Below the pieces are notes generated by a model that was not told the origin of the DNA, did not search any database, and was given only the letters and a program-made list of their open reading frames with translations. Shown here piece by piece: positions 1-9,506 of a stretch of DNA of 64,000 nt (its first letter is position 1; every line of letters begins with the position of its first letter). The stretch comes from Galaxea fascicularis (Eukaryota; Cnidaria; Anthozoa; Scleractinia; Euphylliidae). The position numbers and the translations under genes were made by a program. Location of the stretch: positions 1,236,001-1,300,000 of the forward strand of contig OX419339.1 of assembly GCA_948470475.1 (NCBI GenBank), read 5' to 3'.

Positions 1-831
1 TTTTTAACATTATGTTGTTTATGTTGTTGTTCATTTCAGGAAAGAGCTGGCGCCAACTTTGTTTAAAGGTTTTGGTCCCCGAAAATAACGAGCCCTAAAG
101 GCTGCTAATTCCGAAAGTAACGAGGGTGGCTACTATGGGAACTTTACGGTAAGTTATGTAATTCCTTAAGCATTCTTTTATTTATTTAAATAAGTAGGGG
201 AAATCGGCCAAGTTCAGGCCTGCATGCAATGTTGGATGCTTCTTAGTAACGTTTCCAAACTGTAGGTGTGTTTTTGCAATTGGTGAATTTTCCCATGGCT
301 GACTTGAAATCTGATTTAGTATATTAGGATTAGGGAAATCATTGTGTCAAAAATTTTACTGACAAGAGACTGCCTAAAAATAAAGTGATATAGCGATATA
401 GTTAAGTTTCCGGTGGAAGAAATGCGAGTCTCTAAATATGTAACAACATAATTGGACGAGCCCATAGGGCTCTTCGTGTGGTTTTCCTGAAGTGAACATT
501 AAATAAATGTTAATATTGACAAAAAAAACTGTGTGATTTCGAAATGGGTGTAATAAAGTGGTAATTGTACTTCGTGTCGTGCAATTTTTGGTCTAAAATC
601 ATACTTGTGATTTCAAATCGAACTGTATCGAAGTGTATTATTGATAAATAATCACATGTTTTTTTCTCATACAACTTGGAATAAATATAAGCACTTGTAA
701 ATTTGTTGGTCTTTAAATTTACTCGTGCTTATTTATTCCGAATTGCACTCGAAATCATGTGATTACCTATACAAATTACACTCCACTCAGTTCAATTACC
801 ATTATAAATCATCAACATATATAATGTAATT
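1..831. other. Left flank, no gene recognised; repetitive from about 480
   Basis: I see no convincing exon here. A TTTCAG followed by GAAAGAGCTGG near 40 looks like a splice acceptor, but nothing supports it further. From about 530 the sequence is repeat-like. Its right end (774-812) resembles 9010-9050 (ACTCCACT.. and CAATTA..ATTACAAAT), so a dispersed family is likely. Confidence 0.5.
651..763. repeat. Foldback (inverted repeat) next to the Gypsy insertion
   Basis: The left arm (651-694) contains ATCACATG, TTGGAATAAATATAAGCAC. The right arm (725-763) is its imperfect reverse complement (GTGCTTATTTATTCCGAATT, CATGTGAT). The loop is about 30 bp. This is consistent with a MITE that the retrotransposon landed beside. 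Confidence 0.55.
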
Positions 832-836
832 GAACT
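832..836. repeat. Target-site duplication, left copy (GAACT)
   Basis: GAACT directly precedes the 5' LTR and is repeated directly after the 3' LTR at 5391-5395. Five bases is usual for Gypsy-type integrases. Confidence 0.9.
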
Positions 837-982
837 TGTAGTGTATTAGGTCAGCGGTGTCGTTCAATATAGATCCGGGAAACTAGAGAAGCAGGAGAGC
901 GGGAAAGTGTACTGAGTGGAACCGGATTAAAGTGTATGTTTTGAGCCTTAGTGGCGTGCCTTTGTGGCTGTACTACACTACA
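837..982 (+). repeat. 5' LTR (146 bp)
   Basis: Begins TGTAGTGTATTAGG and ends CTACACTACA. It is identical by eye to 5245-5390. The LTR is short for the group. The first in-frame ATG of the long reading frame (964) lies inside it, so it is unlikely to be the translation start. Confidence 0.97.
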
Positions 983-985
983 AAT

Positions 986-1003
986 TGGCGACGAGGATGA
1001 CGA
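986..1003 (+). promoter_or_regulatory. Candidate tRNA primer-binding site
   Basis: TGGCGACGAGGATG begins three bases after the LTR. Starting with TGG (the complement of a tRNA CCA end) close to the LTR is what minus-strand primer sites show. I cannot name the tRNA. The likely gag-pol start ATG (997-999) sits inside this site. Confidence 0.7.
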
Positions 1004-4000
1004 ATTCTGTGGAAAGAGCGTTGCCGCCGTTAGACTTGACAGGCTCCTCATCTCAGGTCGCTGAACGTTGGCGACAGTGGAAACGATCGTATCAGTATTA
1101 CATCGATGGCAAGGGAATCACGAATCCTGGTCGAAAAAAGGCTCAACTACTTCATTTGGCAGGTATGGTAGTCCAAGATATTTACGAAGATCTTCCAGAT
1201 CCCGGGCCGGTCAATGAAGCAGCGGATGATGTCTATCAAGTATGTTTACGAAAGCTGGATGCTCATTTTCGAGCCGAGGACAACGTGCCTTTTGAGCGAC
1301 ATGTTTTCCGTCAGCTTGCGCCTGCACAGGGGGAGACCGCTGACAAATTCATGGTTCGCCTTCGTAAACAAGCCCGTCATTGCAATTTTGGCGAAACTTT
1401 GAACGAAAATCTGCGAGACCAACTGATCGAGAAGCTGCCAGATGTCGAGTTGAAGAAAAAGCTGCTGGAAGTCAATAATATTACTTTGGAAGCTGCACTG
1501 GATAAAGTTCGCAAGTGGGAAGCTTCGCGTGAGCAAGCAAACCAAATGGTCACTCCAGTTCTAGAGCCAGGAGCAAGCACTAATGTGGTTGAAGAAACTT
1601 CAGGGCGTGGATTTAGAGGAAAACAGCGTAAAACATGTTTCAACTGTGGTAAAGAGGGTCACTTTGCTCAAGACGGAAATTGTCCAGCTCGAGGTCGAAA
1701 GTGTGGTAATTGCCATAAATATGGTCATTATGCTAGCTGTTGCAAAGGGGGAAGAAGCCCAAAGCCGGGAAAACAAAGCATCATCCAACAACGGGGACGC
1801 GGACAGCGACGTCATGTTCAAGGACGACAGGCCAATTTTGTGGAGGGTCCTTTTGAGAACTCAGGTGAGGATGATACGTTTGCTTTTACTATAGAAGAAC
1901 AGACATATGCTTTGTCGACGTCAGCTGAACCAGTGATCTCTGTGAGCATTGGTGGAGTCAGTATAGACATGTTGGTTGATTCAGGTTCTGCAAGCAACTT
2001 AATTAGCATGAGTACTTTATGGGAACTAAAACAGCAGGGGCTAAATGTTGAGTTACAACCGTGCACAAAGAAGTTGTATGCTTATGGGGGTAGAGAGCTT
2101 GAAGTTGAAGCTCAGTTTCAGTCGGAAGTTTCTGTTGCCAAAACAAAGATTGTGACAGATTTTATTGTGGTCAAGACAGGGCGTTGTTTGTTGGGATATG
2201 CAACCGCCACAGATCTTGGAATCCTTCATGTGGGTCCAGTGGAAACTTTCAATGCAGGAAACTGTAACACTGTTGATGACACTTTTGTTGGAGAACTCAA
2301 GGCAAAATACCCCAGTGTTTTTCAGGGAATTGGGAAACTAAAGGATTATCAGTTGAAGCTACATATTGATCCTAGTGCTACCCCAGTGGTTCAAAAGATG
2401 CGACGAGTGCCCTTTTCACTAAAAGACAAGGTAACTGCCAAGGTCAATGAACTCCTTGAAAAGGACATCATTGAAAGGGTTGATGGGCCTACAACTTGGG
2501 TTAGTCCCGTGGTTATTGTTCCAAAACCATCAGGCGATATCAGGTTATGTGTTGATATGCGAAGGGCTAATGAAGCCATTATCCGTCAGAGGTTGCCCAT
2601 ACCAACCATAGATGAAGTACTCGAGAGTCTTAACGGAAGTGCTGTCTTCTCAAAATTGGATTTGAGATGGGGTTTTCACCAGATCGAGTTGGATGCTGGG
2701 TCAAGGGATATCACTGCCTTTGCCACCCATGACGGAATATTTCGGTACAAACGTCTGAGCTTTGGTGTTAACGCTGCCCCAGAAAAGTACCAGCATATCA
2801 TCACCCAGTCAATGGCAGGCTTACAAGGTGTGGCTAACATAGCAGATGATCTTATCGTTCATGGTCGAGACACCGAAGAACATGACAAGAACCTACAGCA
2901 AGTGTTAGAGCGACTTAGTGAGAAGCAGCTGACTGTGAACGCTGACAAGTGTACATTCCGGATGAACAAAGTGGTGTTCATGGGTCTTTTACTTAGCAAG
3001 CATGGAATTGGGCCGACTGAGGAAAAAGTCAGAGCCATTGTAGAAGCAAATAAACCACAGACACCTTCAGAAGTTCGTAGCTTCTTGGGGCTTGTGGGAT
3101 TCAGTGCCAGATTTATTCCTGATTTTGCCACCACTGCAGATCCTCTTAGGAAACTTGCAAGGCAAGGAGAACCGTTCGTGTGGGGTAAGGAGCAAGAGGA
3201 ATCATTCCAGAAATTGAAAAGTCAAGTGGCAAGTGCACCAGTTTTAGCTTACTTTGATAAGCATGCGTCTACCCGTGTCGTTGCCGACGCCAGTCCAGTG
3301 GGGCTTGGAGCAGTTCTGGTGCAAGAGAGAAATGGAGAGAGTCGTGCTGTCTGTTACGCCAGCCGCAGTTTAAGTCAAGTGGAGCGCCGTTACAGCCAAA
3401 CAGAGAAGGAGGCACTAGCTTTGGTCTGGGCCTGTGAACGCTTTCACCTCTACCTGTATGGGCTCCCACAGTTTGATCTTGTTACAGATCATGAAGCACT
3501 CAAAGTCATCTATTCACGCAAGTCGAAACCTTCTGCCAGGATTGAACGCTGGGTTCTGCGTCTTCAACCCTATAACTATCAAGTCTGTTATGTCCCTTCA
3601 AGGAAGAATATAGCGGACGCCCTTTCTCGACTGACGAAAATACCTGCTTCAGATCATTCCTTGCGAGATGATGGATATGTACGAATGGTAGCTCTGCATG
3701 CTGTCCCTACTGCACTGAGAATCAGAGAGGTTGAGCGGATCTCAGCGCAGGATCCAGAGTTGCAAGCAGTCAGAAATTGCCTCATTGAAGGAAAGTGGGA
3801 CAGTGCTCCTAAGCCGTACGTGCCTGTTCGCAACGAGTTGACCTTCATCGGTCATGTAATTCTACGGGGAACAAGAATAATCGTACCCCAAGCTCTTCGC
3901 AAGGGAGTTGTCAGTCTGGCTCATGAGGGGCACCAAGGAGTCGTAAAGACAAAGGAGAGACTTCGAACGAAAGTCTGGTGGCCTGGAATGGATCGTGATG

Positions 4001-5079
4001 CAGAGAGAAGATGCTCAGAGTGTTATGGATGTCAGCTGGTAACTAAGAATGTTCCACCTCCACCAGTGAAACCAACGATGCTACCCAAACAACCATGGCA
4101 AGAAGTAGCTGTGGATCTGATGGGGCCATTGCCATCTGGAGAACACCTGTTAGTGCTCATTGATTATTACAGCCGGTGGATGGAAGTCGATATCATCCGA
4201 GCAACCTCCAGCAAAACCATTATTCATTGCCTGGATGCCCAGTTCGCGAGGCATGGAATACCTAGAGGTCTGCGTACCGACAATGGTGCCAACCTAGTGT
4301 CTCAGGAAATGGAAGAGTATCTGAAAGAAATGGGGATTGAACACCGGTACACGACACCTCTTTGGCCACGTGCCAACGGAGAAGTAGAAAGGCAAAACAG
4401 ATCGCTGTTGAAATCAGTTAGAGCAGCTCACGCCGAAGGAAAGGATTGGAGAGAAGAGTTAAACAAGTTCCTTTTGGCGTACCGGTCAACGCCGCATTTG
4501 ACTACAGGAAAGAGTCCTGCAGAGTTGCTGTTTAGAAGGAAGATTACCACTAAAATGCCTGAGCTCGTTGATATGGAAGATGAGGAAGTGGAAGTAAGTG
4601 ATCAAGGAGTGCGTGATCAAGACACCCAAAGAAAGCAGTCTAACAAAGACTATGTTGACAGGAGATTTCACGCGAGAGACCGTGAGATAAAGGAAGGAGA
4701 CACTGTTCTGTTAGAGAAGAAGAAAGAAAATAAGCTGTCACCTTCGTATGAGAAGGAACCCTATGAAGTGACGTCTCGTTACGGGGACCAAGTGGTATTG
4801 TGCTCACCACAGGGAGTTCAGTACAAGCGGAACCTTCAGCACATCAAGCCATTTCATAGGCCAGTCGAAGACAACCAGGGAACTTCAATACAAGATGCTG
4901 ATTCCCCAACTCAAACTAAGACAACTGAGTTACCGCCTGTGGAAGAGAATCCTGTACCAATGGCAGAAGCACCACCAGAGATTGTACCTCCTGCAGTATC
5001 TGCAGCTGAGCAGCCTTTGAGGAGATCTAGCAGGATCACTAAGCGTCCAAAATTGCTGAATGATTATGTTCTACATTGA
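997..5079 (+). CDS. gag-pol: Gag-pol polyprotein of the Gypsy element (1360 aa)
   Basis: One uninterrupted frame encodes all retrotransposition functions. The frame opens at 964 inside the LTR, but I choose ATG 997, after the LTR. A gag region is followed by two CCHC-type zinc knuckles: about residues 214-229, with an unusual six-residue last spacing, and 236-249, with the classic spacing. The aspartic protease has DSG at about 328. The reverse transcriptase has KLDLRWGF (D555) and IADD (D617-D618). RNase H has D764, E803 and D831. Integrase has a zinc-binding end (HEGH at 976, cysteines near 1006-1012) and a D1040, D1095, E1131 triad with 35 residues between the last two. The C-terminus carries a GPY/F-like segment and a basic RRSSRITKRP stretch. 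I see no stop, frameshift or lost catalytic residue. Gag and pol are fused in one frame with no frameshift site. The protein resembles the K02A2.6-like group of metazoan Gypsy polyproteins. Confidence 0.97.
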   Translation: MTNSVERALPPLDLTGSSSQVAERWRQWKRSYQYYIDGKGITNPGRKKAQLLHLAGMVVQDIYEDLPDPGPVNEAADDVYQVCLRKLDAHFRAEDNVPFERHVFRQLAPAQGETADKFMVRLRKQARHCNFGETLNENLRDQLIEKLPDVELKKKLLEVNNITLEAALDKVRKWEASREQANQMVTPVLEPGASTNVVEETSGRGFRGKQRKTCFNCGKEGHFAQDGNCPARGRKCGNCHKYGHYASCCKGGRSPKPGKQSIIQQRGRGQRRHVQGRQANFVEGPFENSGEDDTFAFTIEEQTYALSTSAEPVISVSIGGVSIDMLVDSGSASNLISMSTLWELKQQGLNVELQPCTKKLYAYGGRELEVEAQFQSEVSVAKTKIVTDFIVVKTGRCLLGYATATDLGILHVGPVETFNAGNCNTVDDTFVGELKAKYPSVFQGIGKLKDYQLKLHIDPSATPVVQKMRRVPFSLKDKVTAKVNELLEKDIIERVDGPTTWVSPVVIVPKPSGDIRLCVDMRRANEAIIRQRLPIPTIDEVLESLNGSAVFSKLDLRWGFHQIELDAGSRDITAFATHDGIFRYKRLSFGVNAAPEKYQHIITQSMAGLQGVANIADDLIVHGRDTEEHDKNLQQVLERLSEKQLTVNADKCTFRMNKVVFMGLLLSKHGIGPTEEKVRAIVEANKPQTPSEVRSFLGLVGFSARFIPDFATTADPLRKLARQGEPFVWGKEQEESFQKLKSQVASAPVLAYFDKHASTRVVADASPVGLGAVLVQERNGESRAVCYASRSLSQVERRYSQTEKEALALVWACERFHLYLYGLPQFDLVTDHEALKVIYSRKSKPSARIERWVLRLQPYNYQVCYVPSRKNIADALSRLTKIPASDHSLRDDGYVRMVALHAVPTALRIREVERISAQDPELQAVRNCLIEGKWDSAPKPYVPVRNELTFIGHVILRGTRIIVPQALRKGVVSLAHEGHQGVVKTKERLRTKVWWPGMDRDAERRCSECYGCQLVTKNVPPPPVKPTMLPKQPWQEVAVDLMGPLPSGEHLLVLIDYYSRWMEVDIIRATSSKTIIHCLDAQFARHGIPRGLRTDNGANLVSQEMEEYLKEMGIEHRYTTPLWPRANGEVERQNRSLLKSVRAAHAEGKDWREELNKFLLAYRSTPHLTTGKSPAELLFRRKITTKMPELVDMEDEEVEVSDQGVRDQDTQRKQSNKDYVDRRFHARDREIKEGDTVLLEKKKENKLSPSYEKEPYEVTSRYGDQVVLCSPQGVQYKRNLQHIKPFHRPVEDNQGTSIQDADSPTQTKTTELPPVEENPVPMAEAPPEIVPPAVSAAEQPLRRSSRITKRPKLLNDYVLH

Positions 5080-5230
5080 ACTCAGCCAAATCTATGAACT
5101 GTCACATTTATTGTTGTGTTACTAGAGTGACATTTTGAACATTCTTGTTTGAACTTACTTTCAAACGCTTGGTTTACAGAATTGTCCGTTTGTTTAAGTT
5201 CTGTGTTATTAGCAAGTAAGCATTTAAGCG

Positions 5231-5244
5231 AACAAAGAGAGGGA
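5231..5244 (+). promoter_or_regulatory. Polypurine tract
   Basis: AACAAAGAGAGGGA directly abuts the 3' LTR. It is all purine except one C. This is the expected position for plus-strand priming. Confidence 0.8.
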
Positions 5245-5390
5245 TGTAGTGTATTAGGTCAGCGGTGTCGTTCAATATAGATCCGGGAAACTAGAGAAGC
5301 AGGAGAGCGGGAAAGTGTACTGAGTGGAACCGGATTAAAGTGTATGTTTTGAGCCTTAGTGGCGTGCCTTTGTGGCTGTACTACACTACA
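5245..5390 (+). repeat. 3' LTR (146 bp)
   Basis: Identical by eye to the 5' LTR at 837-982. Followed by GAACT (5391-5395), the right copy of the target duplication. Confidence 0.97.
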
Positions 5391-5623
5391 GAACTGATCA
5401 ACGTACAAAAGTTTCCTGTGACATTAATTTCCAACAGCTTATTTAAAGGAGTCCACCGTTCCAGACCGTTCCTAAAATCCGCGAAACAGGCGCAAAGAAT
5501 TTTTCATGATGACCAATGACATAGTTTATCTATTAGCAAGTCAAGACAAAGTCAGGCAAGCCACGGAATCGAAGATGAACTGTGTTCACCAAACGCCTTT
5601 GAAGGCGCCAGCCATTGTCTCAT

Positions 5624-5980
5624 TAGGGAGCTTAAGAAACAATGACGGTGACGGCAGGGAAAACGTCACAAAACAACAGGCTTAATAATGAGCAAAAACA
5701 ATCGCTATGCACGTGCGTGTTACATTTTGGTACATTTCTTTGCCGTCCTCTGCAAAACAACAACGTGAAATGACCAAATTTTGGGTTTTCTCGAGAACGT
5801 GATAACTTTTTCTTTCTTTTTCTTTGCTTTAATACCATTCACAGTAATTTAGACCCTAAACAGCTCGCCAGCATTTTTCATGTTAAACAAATTGGAAAAA
5901 TCGCGATAGAGTTACAAAAACGAGAAGTTTTGAAATGACGTTTTCGTTGCCGTCGCCGTCGTCGTTTCTTAAGCTCCCTA
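5624..5980. mobile_element. MITE, AGGGAGCTTAAG family, copy 1 (full length)
   Basis: The ends are inverted repeats: AGGGAGCTTAAGAAACAATG at 5625 and its reverse complement ending GTTTCTTAAGCTCCCT at 5979. The match extends about 30 bp into GACGGCGACGGC-type sequence. No coding capacity. I could not find a clean target duplication. Shorter relatives lie at 8490-8763 and 39535-39816. Confidence 0.8.
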
Positions 5981-7045
5981 TGATGACTGACGATGGCGGC
6001 AGCCGTCGTCAGTCTCAATGACAGCTAGCTGGAAAGACGGGAATTTATGTGCAATCGAATCTTGATAAGAAATGTTTTTTAGTCAAACCTGAAAATCCTA
6101 CTAAGTGAAGGTCATTTTCAGTCATCTCGAAACAACTAAAGCAGCCGGAGATCATCTGTTGCCGATAATCAAGCCGTTATGATAATCAATTATACAGTAT
6201 ACAGATTCTGAAGAATAACTTAAAGCCAGCCTACATTTGATGTTGCAACTAATAACTCGCAAACACAAACTCATACTTATAATTCAGATAATAACGGAAG
6301 GCCGGGACTAACCTGCAAAGTCTTCTGATCTTTGAATTGTTGTTCCTACTGGAAGACATGACGCCGAGGACTTCAAAATAAACTTTGGATACCACAAGAA
6401 CTAATAAGCGTGACGTGTGAATCACTTCTTTTATACTGTGTTAAAAATTCACAACGTAACTTATAATAAAAAGGCTTTTGTTTTCGCCAGAGAACCACCC
6501 GCTTAACTATGCTCCGATGTCACAATCTTGCTATGTTGCTTTCGGTATTTTTTGGTAGTTGATTGTTACTTTATTTCACAATGCAGTGAGAAGACCGAAA
6601 AGCGCCCTTAATCTTGACGTGACACTGCCTAATTACATTTATTCAGTAGTGAGTGCAACGAGCAACGAGTAAGTTTTCTCAGCCAAGCAACACTAAGCAG
6701 ACTAAGCAACTAACACGTTAACGTAACCCTCTTGTCAAAATGCTTATTTATCACATTGGCGAGGTTTTCTAGAAAATTCTCTTTTGTTAAGATGTCGGCA
6801 AAAGAACTTGATGACGTTTTCTAAAGAAACAAATATCTGTAGTCTCTGGGGTCTTGCATTACGTATATGTGAAAAATTGCGAAAAAACATTGTCATGGTC
6901 AGAATTGAATATGTATTGGTTGCCCCCTGTTATAATGTACATTGTGGGTTATGCTTCTGGTTGAGCTGATGTCGGAGTATATGAAATATTAGCGAGTCGG
7001 ACTCCAGTGATGACATTTTCATCACCCAAAGCAGTTTTCTGGTAC
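5981..7045. other. Gene-free stretch
   Basis: I see no supported gene, RNA or clear repeat structure between the two foldbacks. Short frames here have no recognisable protein content. Confidence 0.4.
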
Positions 7046-7126
7046 ACCTCGTTACCAGGGTCTTTCCTATTCCCGTCCCTCTCACGCTCCAGTAGACGGG
7101 AAGAAGAGAGCCCCTGGGAACGAGGT
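7046..7126. mobile_element. Small foldback element, ACCTCGTTACCAGGG family
   Basis: An 81-bp hairpin. The left arm is ACCTCGTTACCAGGGTCTTT; the right arm ends CCCCTGGGAACGAGGT. A single similar terminus (TTCGTTACCAGGGTCTTT) recurs near 21328. Confidence 0.6.
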
Positions 7127-7455
7127 TGCTCAAAAAAAATTTTTCGGCGGAAGAACGAACGCGGAGTGAGCCACTAAGAAATTGGGTGAGACTAGCAAGA
7201 AGGTTGAAGGACTACGACGTGGTATTCAAATAGTGACACAGAGAGATGAAAGGAAAGGAAAAGAAAACGAATTCCACAAAATACACGAAAGCGTCCGAAA
7301 GGGGAGGGCTTGGCATGAATAACAAGAGGGGAATAACTAGCAGGAATTCCATTGATGGACTTGTTTGTTATATAAAGTTGTCATCCCTATCTATGTTCAA
7401 CAAAAGGTTAAAAAAACAAAATCTTGAAGGATCCTAGGAAGCGCCTGCAATATTA

Positions 7456-7898
7456 AGGGCGATTTAGACGGTGCGATTTTTGCTTACGACGGTCGCATGC
7501 AACTTCTGTAGCGAGCACCGCTCGAGCCATGCAAAAAATCGTATACAACAATTGTCATTCACTATTACCTATACCTACGAGACCTACGAGAGTCGTGTGG
7601 TCTTAAAACATGATTCAAAATGCTACGACAAATTTTAGGCCGCGTGAGTCTGTGGTAGAGAAGTTGTAGGAGCATTCACACGGCACAACTTTGGGAAAGA
7701 TTTCCGCAGAGGTCCCTACATTAATTATACATGCATCACTCTCATACTAACCCTGTACCAAAAACGAATTGAGTTTGAGTCACAAAATGCATTTATAATT
7801 AATGTAGGGACCTCTACGGAAATCTTGCCCAACTTTGTTCTACGTTATGTCGCATACGCCAAGACATGCCCGACAAATCGTACCGTCTAAATCGCCCT
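7456..7898. mobile_element. PIF/Harbinger-like MITE (outer element)
   Basis: Terminal inverted repeats begin AGGGCGATTTAGACGGTGCG at 7456; the right end is the imperfect reverse complement, ending ATCGCCCT at 7898. It is flanked by TTA on both sides (7453-7455 and 7899-7901). A 3-bp TTA duplication is the Harbinger signature. No transposase. A second element is inserted inside it at 7694-7830. Confidence 0.75.
7694..7830. mobile_element. 137-bp MITE nested in the Harbinger-like element, copy A
   Basis: Inverted ends GGAAAGATTTCC... and ...GGAAATCTTGCCC, with inner arms GGTCCCTACATTAATTATA and its reverse complement. It is flanked by a perfect 7-bp duplication AACTTTG (7687-7693 and 7831-7837). 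The same element, also 137 bp, is at 61881-62017. Confidence 0.8.
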
Positions 7899-7901
7899 TT
7901 A

Positions 7902-8489
7902 GATTGTAAACTATTTTGCTTTATCTATACCTTTCAACATATATTAACATTTTTGTCATGCTTTTTGCATACTTCATGTAATATTTTTAACTCTAGTTTC
8001 CTCCTTTTATTTTATACTATTGTCTGTGTGTGAGTACCGACGTAAACTCAGTTGTATGATCACTTTTGTTAAACTGGCTGCCTGCCCTCTTTAACTCTGT
8101 GGTTATTTCAGGTAGCCAGTGCCCTCTTTCTTTTTATAATTAAATTAATAAAATGTCTGTAATGTAGCTAAATAGGGAAAATAAAGTGTTGTTGTTGTCG
8201 CTGTAGAGGGGGGTAGCTAGAGGAGAATAACTCAGCCCCGTTCCCCCTCTTATATCACTGAGCCGTCAACAGCTTTTCAGACAGTCGGTAACTGTCAGAG
8301 GATATTAAACCGGAACAAAACAGTCGGATACGGAGGGATCGCCTTCCACTGACAGTGCGTACATTTTGATAGATATGATTCCTGAAAAGAATCATTCTCC
8401 GCTCATGAAGATGAAGAGAGTACATCCGGTTTGTAGACTGGTGACAACTAGAAATGGCGGAGTTGTTAGACGGTCATGGAGGAGTTACA
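7902..8489. other. Gene-free stretch
   Basis: A+T-rich, with no supported exon or repeat structure that I can define. Confidence 0.4.
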
Positions 8490-8763
8490 TTACTTCTTTA
8501 ATGCACGTGACAGTGAGTATTCCATGCAGGGAATAAATTTACTATCGAACCGCGTGGAAAAAAAAAAGGAAAAATTTGCTGCCATGCGCTCACGCTCTCC
8601 AAGAAAACAAAATTTGGTCATTTCACGCTGTTGTTTTGCAGAGGACGGCAAAGAAATGTGCCAAAATATAAAACGCACGTGCAGAGTGATTGTTTTTGCT
8701 CATCAAACCAGTTGTTTTGTGGTGTTCTCGTTGCCGTCGTCGCCCTTGTTGCTAAAGCTCCCT
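8490..8763 (-). mobile_element. MITE, AGGGAGCTTAAG family, copy 2 (one end degraded)
   Basis: On the minus strand it starts AGGGAGCTTTAGCAACAAGG at 8763. It then follows copy 1 closely (GAGCAAAAACAATC, TTTGCCGTCCTCTGCAAAAC, TGAAATGACCAAATTTTG). The far end near 8490 has lost its clear inverted repeat, so that boundary is approximate. Confidence 0.75.
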
Positions 8764-9506
8764 CAATGACCGGTTCCTTTGCGGCCGCCTGTGATAAAAT
8801 CAACGACTTGTGCGAGAGAGAAGGTGCACAATTACCCGACTCTTTCCTTGCAACCAAAGGGAGTATTTTCGGTTCCCTGGCCATAGATATCATCGTAACG
8901 TTGCTTTTTCATTTACTGAATTAACTATATAAAGGTTTTTGGAGTAATTGTGGCTTCAGTAATAACATTAACACTGCAATTTGTTTGAAAACGCAAATGT
9001 AAGCTCTTCCTGAATGAATTGTACTCCACTGGGTCCAATTATCATTACAAATTGGTGTCAGTTTTTTACTTGTTTTTTTTAAGATCTTTTTATCCCCCGA
9101 ACACACAGCAATGTTTTATTTTCAAATAGCGGGGGCAGATCAGGGCCATACGCAAATCCTTTCTATCCACACCAACAAAGTTTGATTTTATAGACTTTGC
9201 CGACTTTTATCGCCCTCTCCTTTGCCAAGGCTTCAAATCTACGCTGCTTCGTAAATCGCTGACTAAATTCTTGGAACGCCGCGATGTTATCACTGAGAAG
9301 TATGGTAGGATTGAGAGACGACACCGCTGTATCCTTTGCATTCTCGGAGACCCAGGGGCAGACAGATAGTCGGGATAGGACGAGGATCGGAACTGCAAAC
9401 GTTTGTTGTCTTTGGACGAGGATCTCAAACCTTTTCAACGAAGCGTGACATTTTCTTGACAGCTTTTTTCAACTTTCTGTCAGATTTTGAGACATGTACT
9501 TGATTT
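8764..9506. other. Gene-free stretch with a repeat fragment
   Basis: 9010-9050 resembles 774-812 near the Gypsy insertion. No exon is supported. Confidence 0.4.

Larger units (their letters stand above)
837..5390 (+). mobile_element. Complete Ty3/Gypsy LTR retrotransposon
   Basis: The element is 4554 bp. It has identical direct LTRs at 837-982 and 5245-5390, each starting TG and ending CA. It is flanked by the 5-bp target duplication GAACT at 832-836 and 5391-5395. Inside are a primer-binding-site candidate from 986, one gag-pol reading frame (997-5079) and a purine-rich tract just before the 3' LTR. By eye the two LTRs show no difference over 146 bp, which implies a very recent insertion (or gene conversion). 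The pol order is protease, reverse transcriptase, RNase H, integrase, which is the Ty3/Gypsy (Metaviridae) order. No envelope gene is present. Confidence 0.97.

Noticed and set aside
964..996. Gag-pol start at the first ATG (964)
   Set aside because: It lies inside the LTR; the ATG at 997 is outside it and begins the conserved-looking Gag.
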